A stretch of 64,000 nucleotides of DNA, from positions 20,303 to 84,302 of the forward strand of contig DGTP01000014.1 in NCBI GenBank assembly GCA_002394335.1, in the 5' to 3' direction. A model generated the notes under the pieces. It ran no database searches and was not told where the DNA came from. It saw only the letters and a program-made list of their open reading frames with translations. Positions 50,149-57,945 of this stretch are shown piece by piece; positions within the stretch are counted from its first letter, which is position 1, and every line of letters starts with the position of its first letter. Both the position numbers and the translations under genes were made by a program. Source of the stretch: Bacteroidales bacterium UBA4333 (lineage in GTDB: Bacteria; Bacteroidota; Bacteroidia; Bacteroidales; Paludibacteraceae).

Positions 50149-52248
50149 GAATAGTTCTTCTCCGCGGAGAATATAAATCCTGCCTTCGCGAAGTATCTTC
50201 TTCGCCCCGGCTTGTTCATAACGGATGTCTTCAATGGCATCCGTTTGTTTTTTCTCTACTCCAAGCAGATAGAGAATGGCGTTCTCTATCAGTTTCTTGC
50301 CGTCTGCGCTCAGATAGGCGGTCGAGTACTCCGATACTCCGATCATCACCATCTTCTCGCGCAATTCTGTGCCGTTGCAGTTCGTGCCGGCGGGGAACTC
50401 TGCTACGGTGCAATACCCGCTGTTCTCAACCGGTGTGGCGAGTGTCTCTATGCCCGCGGTGTTGTTCCATTCGCTGATGCCTGTAACGGCATTGGTGTTG
50501 CATTGGTCGAAGAGCTGTATAACTCCGTTGCTGATGCTCAGTCCCTCGAAGAGCGGATGGCTCTCGTCCGTCACTTGGATGCTCAGCTCTTGTGTGTTAA
50601 CCGCTGTACCCCAGCTCCATACACCGCTTTTCAGCAGCCATGGTTTGAGCAGTACCATCGGTTTGGGATAACCTTTCAACGGCACAAATCCGGCTGCTGA
50701 CGAAGAAGGCTTGCTGCCTAATACAATCAGCTCATAACTGCTGTAATCTACGCTGTTGTCCATGGCATCGGTCTCCACTATCCAGAGCGAGTCATTGCTT
50801 CGCAGGTATTTTAGCAACGCCTCATCTTCGCTCGATTTGGGAACCGTGACAAAAGCGATAGCGTGCGTACCCTCCGGCTGCACGGCGGGAACCGTATCCT
50901 CCGGCTCCGGATCGTGTTGCTCGCCTTCTGTCTCATAGCATCCTAAATCGGGTGCCGACCCCATATACGACAGTTGGACATCCACACCCGCATCAATCAG
51001 TTTACTGCCGCTCTTGAGCCGCATAAAAGTCCCTTCAGAAAGGCTTCCGTCAGCTGCTCTCGGTGCCAGAATCTGTGTCGTGTCGAGCGACTGGAAATCG
51101 CTCTTTGAGCAACTCAGTCCGCTATTCCAGGTGTTATGGTCGTTCGCGGCATTCGTCTTCGATTTGGGCTGGTCGGCATTCACACCGGAGAGGCTTATGT
51201 TATTACGCATGTAATTGGTGCCGTAGGCGGTGGTGAAACCGAAGTTGTAGCCGTTGGCATAAGCCGAGTTGTTATACACCCACATAGTGCCGCCGTTGTT
51301 GTTCTGGTCAAATCCCCGCTCTCTGTTTCCTACGGCGAGAGAGTGGTGGATTAGTATCTTGTGGTTGGTGTGTAGTCCGCCCATTTTGAATCCGTTACCG
51401 TTGCCCTGACAAGGGAATTTGTCGAGTGTGATAGTGATCGTTTGTCCGTAGCGGTCGGTCATCTGAGTGCCTACTTTGGAGTCAAACCACGCTTTGTCCA
51501 CGCCTGTGGCACGCGGGTTTCGGCTCATGTCATAGTATGCAGGACCGTTTTGGAAACAGATACAATTCTCGATCACGGTTTGTGTGTTGCTCACGCGCTG
51601 GAAGAAATCCCAGCCGTCGTCGCTGTTGTTCCATGCCCGGCAGCCTATGTAGTGGTTGCCGTCGCCCGTAAACTGCTTGTCGGCAAAGCCGTCAGCGTTA
51701 CCGCCGAAGTTGGCGGTGGCGTCGGACATCGTCTCATAGTCGAAGTTGTCGTGGCTGTCCACGTTTTTGATGATGTTGTTGCCGCCTTTCTTCATCTGGC
51801 AACCGGTGTCGGCTGAGCCGTATATGTCCAGGTTCTCGAAGAGACAGTAAGATCCCTCATTATACAGGTTGTTCTTGCCCGACCAGGCTATCGCCAGATC
51901 TTTGATATGCAGATACACCGAGTTGGCATGCACCGTGATGCCGCGCGTGCCATATGGCACTTTGTGAAAATCCAGCGTCACCTTGTCGCCGGGATAACCC
52001 GCTATAACGATCCGTTTGGTGGAAGCGCCTTGTTTGTTGATGCTGAATTTGTCCGTGAAATAATAGGTACCTTCCACCAGATAAAGCGTGTCGCCGGGAG
52101 CACTCAGTTTGCTCACGCCGTTCTGGAAAGTGGTCGGCGAGAAATACGAACTGCCGTCTCCTATCCCGTTGGGCGAGGCGTAATAGGTGGTTGCAAAGTG
52201 ACTAAGTGACCAAGTACAAAGGACCAAGGTCAGGAATAACTTTTCCAT
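50122..52248 (-). CDS. Pectate-lyase-like (PL9-type) parallel beta-helix protein with extra C-terminal domain
   Basis: 708 residues from the ATG at 52248, chosen because the signal peptide (MEKLFLTLVLCTWSLSHFA) begins there; the frame stays open farther upstream through the glycosyltransferase gene. Residues 20 to about 420 are a right-handed beta-helix (GYPGDKVTLDF, NADGFADKQF, ERGFDQNNNGGTMWVYNNSAYANG) like family PL9 pectate lyases. Residues 445-660 form another alpha/beta domain resembling amidotransferase-like folds (SYELIVLGSKPS, HPLFEGLSISNG). The tail ends ILRGEELFTITG as in the convergent neighbour. Probably degrades pectin at the cell surface. Confidence 0.8.
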   Translation of the reverse strand: MEKLFLTLVLCTWSLSHFATTYYASPNGIGDGSSYFSPTTFQNGVSKLSAPGDTLYLVEGTYYFTDKFSINKQGASTKRIVIAGYPGDKVTLDFHKVPYGTRGITVHANSVYLHIKDLAIAWSGKNNLYNEGSYCLFENLDIYGSADTGCQMKKGGNNIIKNVDSHDNFDYETMSDATANFGGNADGFADKQFTGDGNHYIGCRAWNNSDDGWDFFQRVSNTQTVIENCICFQNGPAYYDMSRNPRATGVDKAWFDSKVGTQMTDRYGQTITITLDKFPCQGNGNGFKMGGLHTNHKILIHHSLAVGNRERGFDQNNNGGTMWVYNNSAYANGYNFGFTTAYGTNYMRNNISLSGVNADQPKSKTNAANDHNTWNSGLSCSKSDFQSLDTTQILAPRAADGSLSEGTFMRLKSGSKLIDAGVDVQLSYMGSAPDLGCYETEGEQHDPEPEDTVPAVQPEGTHAIAFVTVPKSSEDEALLKYLRSNDSLWIVETDAMDNSVDYSSYELIVLGSKPSSSAAGFVPLKGYPKPMVLLKPWLLKSGVWSWGTAVNTQELSIQVTDESHPLFEGLSISNGVIQLFDQCNTNAVTGISEWNNTAGIETLATPVENSGYCTVAEFPAGTNCNGTELREKMVMIGVSEYSTAYLSADGKKLIENAILYLLGVEKKQTDAIEDIRYEQAGAKKILREGRIYILRGEELFTITGTPVR

Positions 52249-52916
52249 TGTTTTATAAAAAATATTTTCAGTCGTATCATGGTGTACCACACGATCCATT
52301 TCTTCATCCACGGGGCTTCTTTGGCTTTCTGGCGGAGTGCGTGTAGTATCTTTTGTTCTGCTTCGGGGTGTCTTTGTGAGGTGGTGCTGTCGGGATTGGC
52401 AGTGTAGTGATAGCCGTGATAGTCGATGATCTTGCCTTTCCCACCGCGTAGCCATAACTCGACCGAAAAGAGCACATCTTCGTATATCATCCCTTCTGCA
52501 AAGCGTATGCCGGCTATTGTTTCTGCCTTGTAGAGCCGTCCCCAAACTACTGTCCGGCGGTAGGGATTCCAGCCGCCTTCGCTTTGTACGTAGGACGCAC
52601 CGCCTATCGCTTCTAACATCTTTTCACACCAGTCGGAAGCCAACCTGTCGTCGGCATCAACAAAGGCGATGTATCCGCCTTTGCTTTCTGCCAGACCTTT
52701 GTTGCGTGCAGCGGATTGCCCGCTGTGTGGGATTGAGTAGATCCTGATCCGTTGGTCTCGCGAGGCGTAGTCTTGCGCTATCGCGAGGCTGTTGTCCGTA
52801 CTGCCGTCATCCACGAGGACGATCTCTATCTCGCGTTCGCTTTGACGGGTGATGCTATCAAGGCATGCCGCCAAATACGATTCGGCATTGTATATCGGAA
52901 CAATAACGGAGATCAT
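52230..52916 (-). CDS. Family 2 glycosyltransferase
   Basis: 228 residues. GT-A fold signatures: ISVIVPIYNAESYLAACLDS at the start, IVLVDDGSTDNS, and FVDADDRLASDWCE with the DXD metal site. It lacks membrane segments. Expected to add a sugar to a surface polysaccharide or glycan. Its start abuts the stop of the lipoprotein gene, and its 3' end overlaps the lyase start by 19 bp, so the three genes are coupled. A link to glycosylation of T9SS cargo is possible but not shown. Confidence 0.92.
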   Translation of the reverse strand: MISVIVPIYNAESYLAACLDSITRQSEREIEIVLVDDGSTDNSLAIAQDYASRDQRIRIYSIPHSGQSAARNKGLAESKGGYIAFVDADDRLASDWCEKMLEAIGGASYVQSEGGWNPYRRTVVWGRLYKAETIAGIRFAEGMIYEDVLFSVELWLRGGKGKIIDYHGYHYTANPDSTTSQRHPEAEQKILHALRQKAKEAPWMKKWIVWYTMIRLKIFFIKQWKSYS

Positions 52917-53246
52917 TTATTGTTGCGTTTTCTTCTGAAACTCTTCAGAGGCTTTTGTCAACTTCTCAGTGATTTCGGCAAGGCGTTTTGCCTGTTTCGA
53001 GGACAGCTTGTCGGAATTCGCACCTATCTCTTGTGCCATGTTGCCTACGTGTTGAGCCATGGCGGCGAACTCTAACAGCGATTCCATGTTTTCGGTAGAG
53101 GCGTTTTGTCCCATTTCAACGGTGCTGTCCACGGCAGCCTCATATTTGTCCAGATACTCGTCCCATTCGTTGGGTTGGCTTGTTCCACATCCACTCATTG
53201 CAAATGCAATAACGACAGCAAAGATTGCGATTACACTTTTTTTCAT
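52917..53246 (-). CDS. Small lipoprotein with helical body
   Basis: 109 residues, signal peptide ending in lipobox AMSGC (Cys near 20). The rest is Ala, Glu, Lys and Met-rich helix (MESLLEFAAMAQHVGNMAQE, then KRLAEITEKLTKASEEF), suggesting a coiled coil. It resembles the small DUF6591-type lipoproteins of Bacteroidales; function unknown. The stop is adjacent to the glycosyltransferase ATG. Confidence 0.8.
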   Translation of the reverse strand: MKKSVIAIFAVVIAFAMSGCGTSQPNEWDEYLDKYEAAVDSTVEMGQNASTENMESLLEFAAMAQHVGNMAQEIGANSDKLSSKQAKRLAEITEKLTKASEEFQKKTQQ

Positions 53247-53322
53247 AATTCTGTAAGTAATTTGATTTGGTTACGTGCCTACCTCCTTTCCAGCGAATCG
53301 GCTTTTCTGTTTGTTGAGTTGG

Positions 53323-53354
53323 CAAAAATAACACTTTTTTTTGATATATGCAAA
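53323..53354 (-). promoter_or_regulatory. Promoter of the lipoprotein-GT2-lyase operon
   Basis: Minus strand TTTG (53354-53351), 20 bp, TATTTTTG (53330-53323). Confidence 0.7.
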
Positions 53355-53384
53355 AAAATGTCTCTTTTTTGCCTCGGAAACATA

Positions 53385-53410
53385 AAAATGCGCCCCGAAG
53401 GACGCATTTT
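53385..53410 (-). terminator. Terminator hairpin after the His-rich protein gene
   Basis: AAAATGCG (53385-53392) and CGCATTTT (53403-53410). Read leftward the stem is followed by TTTTTATG, so it fits the end of the 53431-53736 gene. Confidence 0.7.
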
Positions 53411-53430
53411 GTATTGCTTTGGTACTGTTT

Positions 53431-53736
53431 TTATCTGCGGTGCAGATGACGATGCCGGTGTTGTATGGCGGCGTGTTTGCAGTCGCTTCGTCTTATTTCG
53501 CGGCGGTGCATTTTCTTAGCCGGAACGGCAGTCATTTTGCCGCATCGTTCGCAGCGTACAAACCGGATATCTCTGCGGTCGTCTTTCTTATGGGCCAAAC
53601 GCGGGTTGCGAACTTCTGTGCGGACGGTAACTGTCTGTGGAGAACGACGATGATGTCGGTGTCCTTGTGCACTGGCACCCAAGGCGGTGCTTAACATTGC
53701 GGCTACGATGAGCGCTGTTGATAAAATCCTTTTCAT
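53431..53736 (-). CDS. Small secreted His/Arg-rich protein
   Basis: 101 residues from ATG 53736, chosen because the signal peptide (MKRILSTALIVAAMLSTALGASAQ) starts there; the frame extends to 53844 without a better start. The mature part begins GHRHHRRS, contains RCERCGKM, and ends in HRHRHLHRR. The many His residues and one CxxC suggest metal binding in the periplasm, but no family is recognised. No consensus promoter was found. Confidence 0.6.
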   Translation of the reverse strand: MKRILSTALIVAAMLSTALGASAQGHRHHRRSPQTVTVRTEVRNPRLAHKKDDRRDIRFVRCERCGKMTAVPAKKMHRREIRRSDCKHAAIQHRHRHLHRR

Positions 53737-53920
53737 AACTCTTTCATTTTGAGGGGTTAATACTCTTCCGTCTGCGTGCACTTTGTCTCTGTGCATCTGT
53801 AGGAAAAATGGCCAGTTTTCCGCAGTCTGTCCTATGGTATGCAACTATCGTGCCAAACTATTTCACCGGCTTTGCTTTCCGTCCGACCAATGAGCGGAAC
53901 ACGGCCGGGAGAAGACGAGA

Positions 53921-53952
53921 GATGAGCGACTGAAAAGCGGCTCATCTTTTTT
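53921..53952 (+). terminator. Orphan + strand terminator
   Basis: GATGAGC (53921-53927) and GCTCATC (53940-53946) followed by six Ts. No + strand gene lies upstream before the minus-strand gene at 53736. Confidence 0.7.
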
Positions 53953-54099
53953 GTAGTAGGTGTGCGGAAGTTAAGAAAAATCGTGTAAAAAACCGCAAAT
54001 GAAATGACAAAAACGGCTGTTTTTGCGTGTTTTTGAGTTCTTTGTAACGCACTGAAATATAAGTAATTGCGGCTAATTGTAAACAATAAAGTCTAGGAT

Positions 54100-54154
54100 G
54101 CCTCTGACGCGCCCTTTACGCGCCTCTAATGCGCCTCTGAAACGTCCCTTATGT
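54100..54154. repeat. 11-bp tandem repeat array, five degenerate units
   Basis: Units GCCTCTGACGC, GCCCTTTACGC, GCCTCTAATGC, GCCTCTGAAAC and GTCCCTTATGT run end to end upstream of the DUF1016 gene promoters. Confidence 0.75.
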
Positions 54155-54206
54155 ATATCCGGAAATCCAAGAGAATGGCTTTCTTTTTCAAAAAAAGTCT
54201 CTCCCT

Positions 54207-54238
54207 CTTGCATATGTCCCAAAAAAATAGTAACTTTG
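54207..54238 (+). promoter_or_regulatory. Distal promoter of the first DUF1016 gene
   Basis: CTTG 54207-54210, 20 bp, TAACTTTG 54231-54238. It would give a leader near 190 nt. Confidence 0.6.
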
Positions 54239-54351
54239 TGCCCGAAATTGTAAAATGGGTTGTTGTGTGCGCATACCACCGATCGATGAGCGGGAGAAGA
54301 AGGGCGAGAAACAAAATCCCGCAGAAAAAGAAAATAACGAGAACAAGAAAA

Positions 54352-54384
54352 CTTGCATATATCAGAAAAAAAGCAGTATCTTTG
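54352..54384 (+). promoter_or_regulatory. Proximal promoter of the first DUF1016 gene
   Basis: CTTG 54352-54355, 21 bp, TATCTTTG 54377-54384; the ATG follows at 54438. Confidence 0.7.
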
Positions 54385-54437
54385 CATGCTGAATGCGTGC
54401 AGCGCAAAGATACAAAGATACAAAAGAATAGCGCAAT

Positions 54438-55487
54438 ATGGCAGATATAGAAAAACTCCATCCTTCCGAAATAGTTTCTGCGGAACTACTCGGTGACTTG
54501 CGGAAGATAATCGATTCCGCGCGTTCACACGTTGCAGCCACAGCCAATTATGAGTTGACGATGATGTATTGGAATATCGGCACTCGTATTAACCGCGATA
54601 TCCTTAATAATGAACGTGCCGAATATGGAAAACAAATTGTGTCAACGCTATCGACACAATTAACGGAATTATACGGCAAGGATTTCTCTACTAGGAATCT
54701 ACACCGAATGATACAATTTTCTCAATTATTCCCAAATAAAGAAATTGTGTCGACGCTAGCGACCAAATTATTTTGGAGTCATTTTATGGAGGTTTTGCCT
54801 CTCAAAGATGATGTCGCTCGCGAGTTTTATATCACGATGGCTGCTAATGAACGATGGAGTATTAAGCAACTACGCAAGAAGATAGATGGCATGTTGTATG
54901 AACGCACAGCGATTGCTACAAAACCGGAGGAACTGATCAAGCAGGAACTGGCTGATTTGCGTGATAACGAGACTCTGTCTCCGGATTTGGTATTTAAGAG
55001 CCCTTATTTCTTGGAGTTTACAGGTCTCAAAGGCATGTATTCGGAGAAATCGCTGGAAGATAGTCTGGTTGCACATTTAGAGCAGTTTATCATGGAGTTG
55101 GGCAACGGCTTTACGTTTGTGGAGCGCCAGAAACGAATGATCATTGACGGCGAGGACTTTTATTTGGATCTGCTGTTCTACCACCGCAAGTTGCATCGTT
55201 TGATAGCTATAGACCTCAAACTCGGTCGCTTCAAAGCGCAGTACAAGGGTCAAATGGAGTTGTATTTGCGTTGGTTGGAGCAGAATGAGATGCAACCGGA
55301 TGAAGAGTCACCGCTTGGATTACTGTTGTGTACGGAAGGAAGCGATGAACAGATAAACCTGCTGCAATTGGATAAGTCGGGTATACGTGTGGCGCAATAT
55401 CTGACCGAACTGCCATCCAAAGAGGTTCTTCTGCGCCAATTACAAAAATCCTTAGCCGCCGCCAAAGAATTATCCACCGACCGATGA
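54438..55487 (+). CDS. DUF1016/YhcG-type PD-(D/E)xK nuclease-like protein
   Basis: 349 residues. The N-terminal DUF1016 domain (TMMYWNIGTRINRDIL, STRNLHRMIQFSQLFP) is followed by a PD-(D/E)xK-type domain. It has FYLDLLFYHRKLHRLIAIDLKLGRF spread over residues 240-264, where Asp and the DLK motif are the predicted active-site residues. Such genes recur beside or inside type I restriction-modification operons; their action there is unclear. It stands upstream of hsdR with its own promoters, between two similar promoter-containing segments. Confidence 0.87.
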   Translation: MADIEKLHPSEIVSAELLGDLRKIIDSARSHVAATANYELTMMYWNIGTRINRDILNNERAEYGKQIVSTLSTQLTELYGKDFSTRNLHRMIQFSQLFPNKEIVSTLATKLFWSHFMEVLPLKDDVAREFYITMAANERWSIKQLRKKIDGMLYERTAIATKPEELIKQELADLRDNETLSPDLVFKSPYFLEFTGLKGMYSEKSLEDSLVAHLEQFIMELGNGFTFVERQKRMIIDGEDFYLDLLFYHRKLHRLIAIDLKLGRFKAQYKGQMELYLRWLEQNEMQPDEESPLGLLLCTEGSDEQINLLQLDKSGIRVAQYLTELPSKEVLLRQLQKSLAAAKELSTDR

Positions 55488-55555
55488 GCGAATCACAACC
55501 GAGACAAGACCGAGACACAAAAAGAATCGTGCAGAACGAAAATCTATGATTTTTC

Positions 55556-55587
55556 CTTGCATATATTCGAAAAATTTCGTACCTTTG
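55556..55587 (+). promoter_or_regulatory. Promoter of the hsdR-hsdM-DUF1016-hsdS operon
   Basis: CTTG 55556-55559, 20 bp, TACCTTTG 55580-55587; the ATG is at 55642. Confidence 0.8.
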
Positions 55588-55641
55588 CACGCAAATTTAC
55601 GAGGGGGAATCAGCATTAGCAACTTCCGATAATAGATTATT

Positions 55642-57945
55642 ATGGACAAGAAATCTTTAACAGAAGCGGACATCCGTTCCAAATTCATTGACCCGGCGAT
55701 TATCGCTAGAGGTTGGACGGAAAACCAAATCCGCCGTGAGCATTATTTCACGGACGGACGTGTTATTTTCTTGGGTCAGAACCACGACCGGCAGAAAGGA
55801 AAGAAAGCCGACTATATCTTATATCGCGCCAATAACTTGCCAATCGCTATTGTGGAAGCCAAGGACAATAACAAGCCTATAGGCGGCGGTATGCAGCAGG
55901 CTATGGAGTACGCGCAAATCCTCAACCTTCCTTTCGCATATAGCAGCAACGGAGACGGCTTCGTGGAACATGATTTCTTGACAGGACAAGAGCGTACATT
56001 GCCTTTGGACGCATTCCCGACGCCGGACGAACTCATCGGACGTTGGCGTGCAGCAAAAGGCTTCACTGACGAGCAGATGCCCATTATTGACGCGCCATAT
56101 TATTTTGATGCGTACACTCACGAACCGCGATATTATCAGTTGCAAGCCATCAATAACACCATCGAAGCCATTGCCAAAGGGCAGAACCGCATCCTTATCG
56201 TTATGGCTACGGGTACAGGAAAAACCGTCACTGCGTTCCAAATTATCCATCGCTTGCGTGCTGCCGGACTAAAGAAGAAAATCCTCTATCTTGCCGACCG
56301 CAACATCCTCATTGACCAGACGATGAATCAGGACTTCCGTCCGTTCAAGAAAGTGATGACCAAGGTGCAAGGCGCCACCATCGACTCGGCTTTTGAGATA
56401 TACATGGCGCTTTACCACCAATTGGTAGCCAACGAGGAGGACAACAAACCCGATCCGTTCACACAAGTCAAGCCGGACTTCTTTGACCTGATCATCGTCG
56501 ATGAGTGTCATAGAGGAAGTGCCAAAGACGATTCTGCATGGCGCAAAGTGCTGGAGTATTTCAGCAGTGCCACGCAGATTGGTATGACCGCCACACCCAA
56601 AGCCGAAACAGGCGCAAATAATCTCGACTATTTTGGCAATCCCGTCTATACCTATTCGCTCTTGCAGGGTATTCAGGACGGTTTCCTTGCACCATATCGT
56701 GTTACTAATAGCTTCATCAGCATCGACCTGCAAGGTTTCAAGCCCGAAGAAGACGAACGCGACATCTTCGGTAAGGAGATAGAACAACGTCTGTACGAAC
56801 GCAAAGATATCGGACGCGACATCGCTTTCCTCAAACGCCGCGAAGTGGTAGCACGACGCATCACCAAAATGCTACATCAGATTGGGCGCATGACCAAAAC
56901 CATTGTCTTTTGTACCGATACCGATGAAGCGGAAGCGATGCGAGAACTGCTCGTAACGCTCAATGCGGATATGTGCAAGAAAAATCCCAACTACGTCATG
57001 CGCATTACAGGTGACGACCCTGCCGGTAAGAAACAACTGGATAACTTCATTGATGTGGACGCACCATACCCGACAGTAGTCACCACTTCCGAATTGTTGG
57101 CAACCGGTGTGGACTGCAAGACCTGCGGACTGATTGTTATAGACAAGGAAATAGGCTCTATGACCGAGTTCAAACAGATCATCGGTCGCGGTACACGTCT
57201 GCGCACGGACAAAGGCAAATGGCATCTGGAGATATTGGATTTCCGTAATGCTACGGCTAAATTCAAAGACCCGAAATTTGACGGTGACCCCGAACCACCG
57301 CAAGGACCGGCTGACCCGAAACGCCCCAAACCGCCTGTACCACCAACACCGCCTACACCGCCCGCACATCATGACAAATACATCGTGGATGGTGAGAATA
57401 TCCGCATCAATACGGAAATCGTATCGGTGTTGGGTGAAGATGGCAAGACCATGCGCACCGAGAGCGTCAGCGACTTTACGAGACGGCAACTGCGCAAACG
57501 ATATGCCACGCTACAGGACTTCATTCAAAACTGGACGGAAGCCGACCGCAAGAAAGCTATTGTGGACGAACTCAAAGAATACAGTATCCTCATTGAGGCA
57601 GTGCGGGAAAAGAACCCGTCATTGGCAAATGCCGACATCTTCGACATCATTTGCCACGTAGCCTTTGACCAACCGCCACTCACTCGGCGAGAACGAGCCA
57701 ACAACGTCATCAAACGAAATTATTTCGCCAAATACGAAGGTAAAGCGCGCGAAGTACTCATGGCGCTACTTGACAAATACGCCGACTATGGCATCCTTAA
57801 TCTCGAAGATCCGGACATCCTCGATACCGATCCCTTCAAGCAGATTGGCACACCGCCGCGTATTGTCAAACTCTTTGGAGGACCGGAGAAGTTCGTGCAG
57901 GCGATGAAAGAATTAGAATCAGAAATATATAAAGAAGCAGCATAA
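55642..57945 (+). CDS. hsdR: Type I restriction endonuclease subunit R
   Basis: Motor and nuclease subunit, 767 residues. The N-terminal PD-(D/E)xK nuclease has KKADYILYR and IAIVEAKDN near 53-75. The helicase has MATGTGKT near 187 and IIVDECHRGS near 284, TATPKA, and IGRGTRLR of motif VI. A proline-rich linker (RPKPPVPPTPPTPP) near 555 leads to the C-terminal domain that contacts the modification core. This is the EcoEI-like size class. Its stop overlaps the hsdM ATG by one base. Confidence 0.95.
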   Translation: MDKKSLTEADIRSKFIDPAIIARGWTENQIRREHYFTDGRVIFLGQNHDRQKGKKADYILYRANNLPIAIVEAKDNNKPIGGGMQQAMEYAQILNLPFAYSSNGDGFVEHDFLTGQERTLPLDAFPTPDELIGRWRAAKGFTDEQMPIIDAPYYFDAYTHEPRYYQLQAINNTIEAIAKGQNRILIVMATGTGKTVTAFQIIHRLRAAGLKKKILYLADRNILIDQTMNQDFRPFKKVMTKVQGATIDSAFEIYMALYHQLVANEEDNKPDPFTQVKPDFFDLIIVDECHRGSAKDDSAWRKVLEYFSSATQIGMTATPKAETGANNLDYFGNPVYTYSLLQGIQDGFLAPYRVTNSFISIDLQGFKPEEDERDIFGKEIEQRLYERKDIGRDIAFLKRREVVARRITKMLHQIGRMTKTIVFCTDTDEAEAMRELLVTLNADMCKKNPNYVMRITGDDPAGKKQLDNFIDVDAPYPTVVTTSELLATGVDCKTCGLIVIDKEIGSMTEFKQIIGRGTRLRTDKGKWHLEILDFRNATAKFKDPKFDGDPEPPQGPADPKRPKPPVPPTPPTPPAHHDKYIVDGENIRINTEIVSVLGEDGKTMRTESVSDFTRRQLRKRYATLQDFIQNWTEADRKKAIVDELKEYSILIEAVREKNPSLANADIFDIICHVAFDQPPLTRRERANNVIKRNYFAKYEGKAREVLMALLDKYADYGILNLEDPDILDTDPFKQIGTPPRIVKLFGGPEKFVQAMKELESEIYKEAA

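Larger units (their letters stand above)
53737..54437. other. 700-bp spacer with terminator, 11-bp array and tandem promoters
   Basis: No gene is supported. In order it contains a hairpin terminator pointing right (53921-53952), A/T-rich DNA, an 11-bp array (54100-54154) and two promoters (54207-54238, 54352-54384) for the nuclease gene. A segment at 54277-54384 is similar to 55474-55587 before hsdR. Several short minus-strand frames here are A/T-driven and not credible. Confidence 0.6.

Noticed and set aside
50122..52545. Long N-terminal extension of the lyase gene to 52545
   Set aside because: The added 99 residues are Arg/His-rich and lie antiphase in the glycosyltransferase gene; a perfect signal peptide starts at 52248.
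54126..54461. Hydrophobic 111-codon frame on - in the 700-bp spacer
   Set aside because: Driven by A/T tracts around the two + strand promoters; no start signal on that strand.
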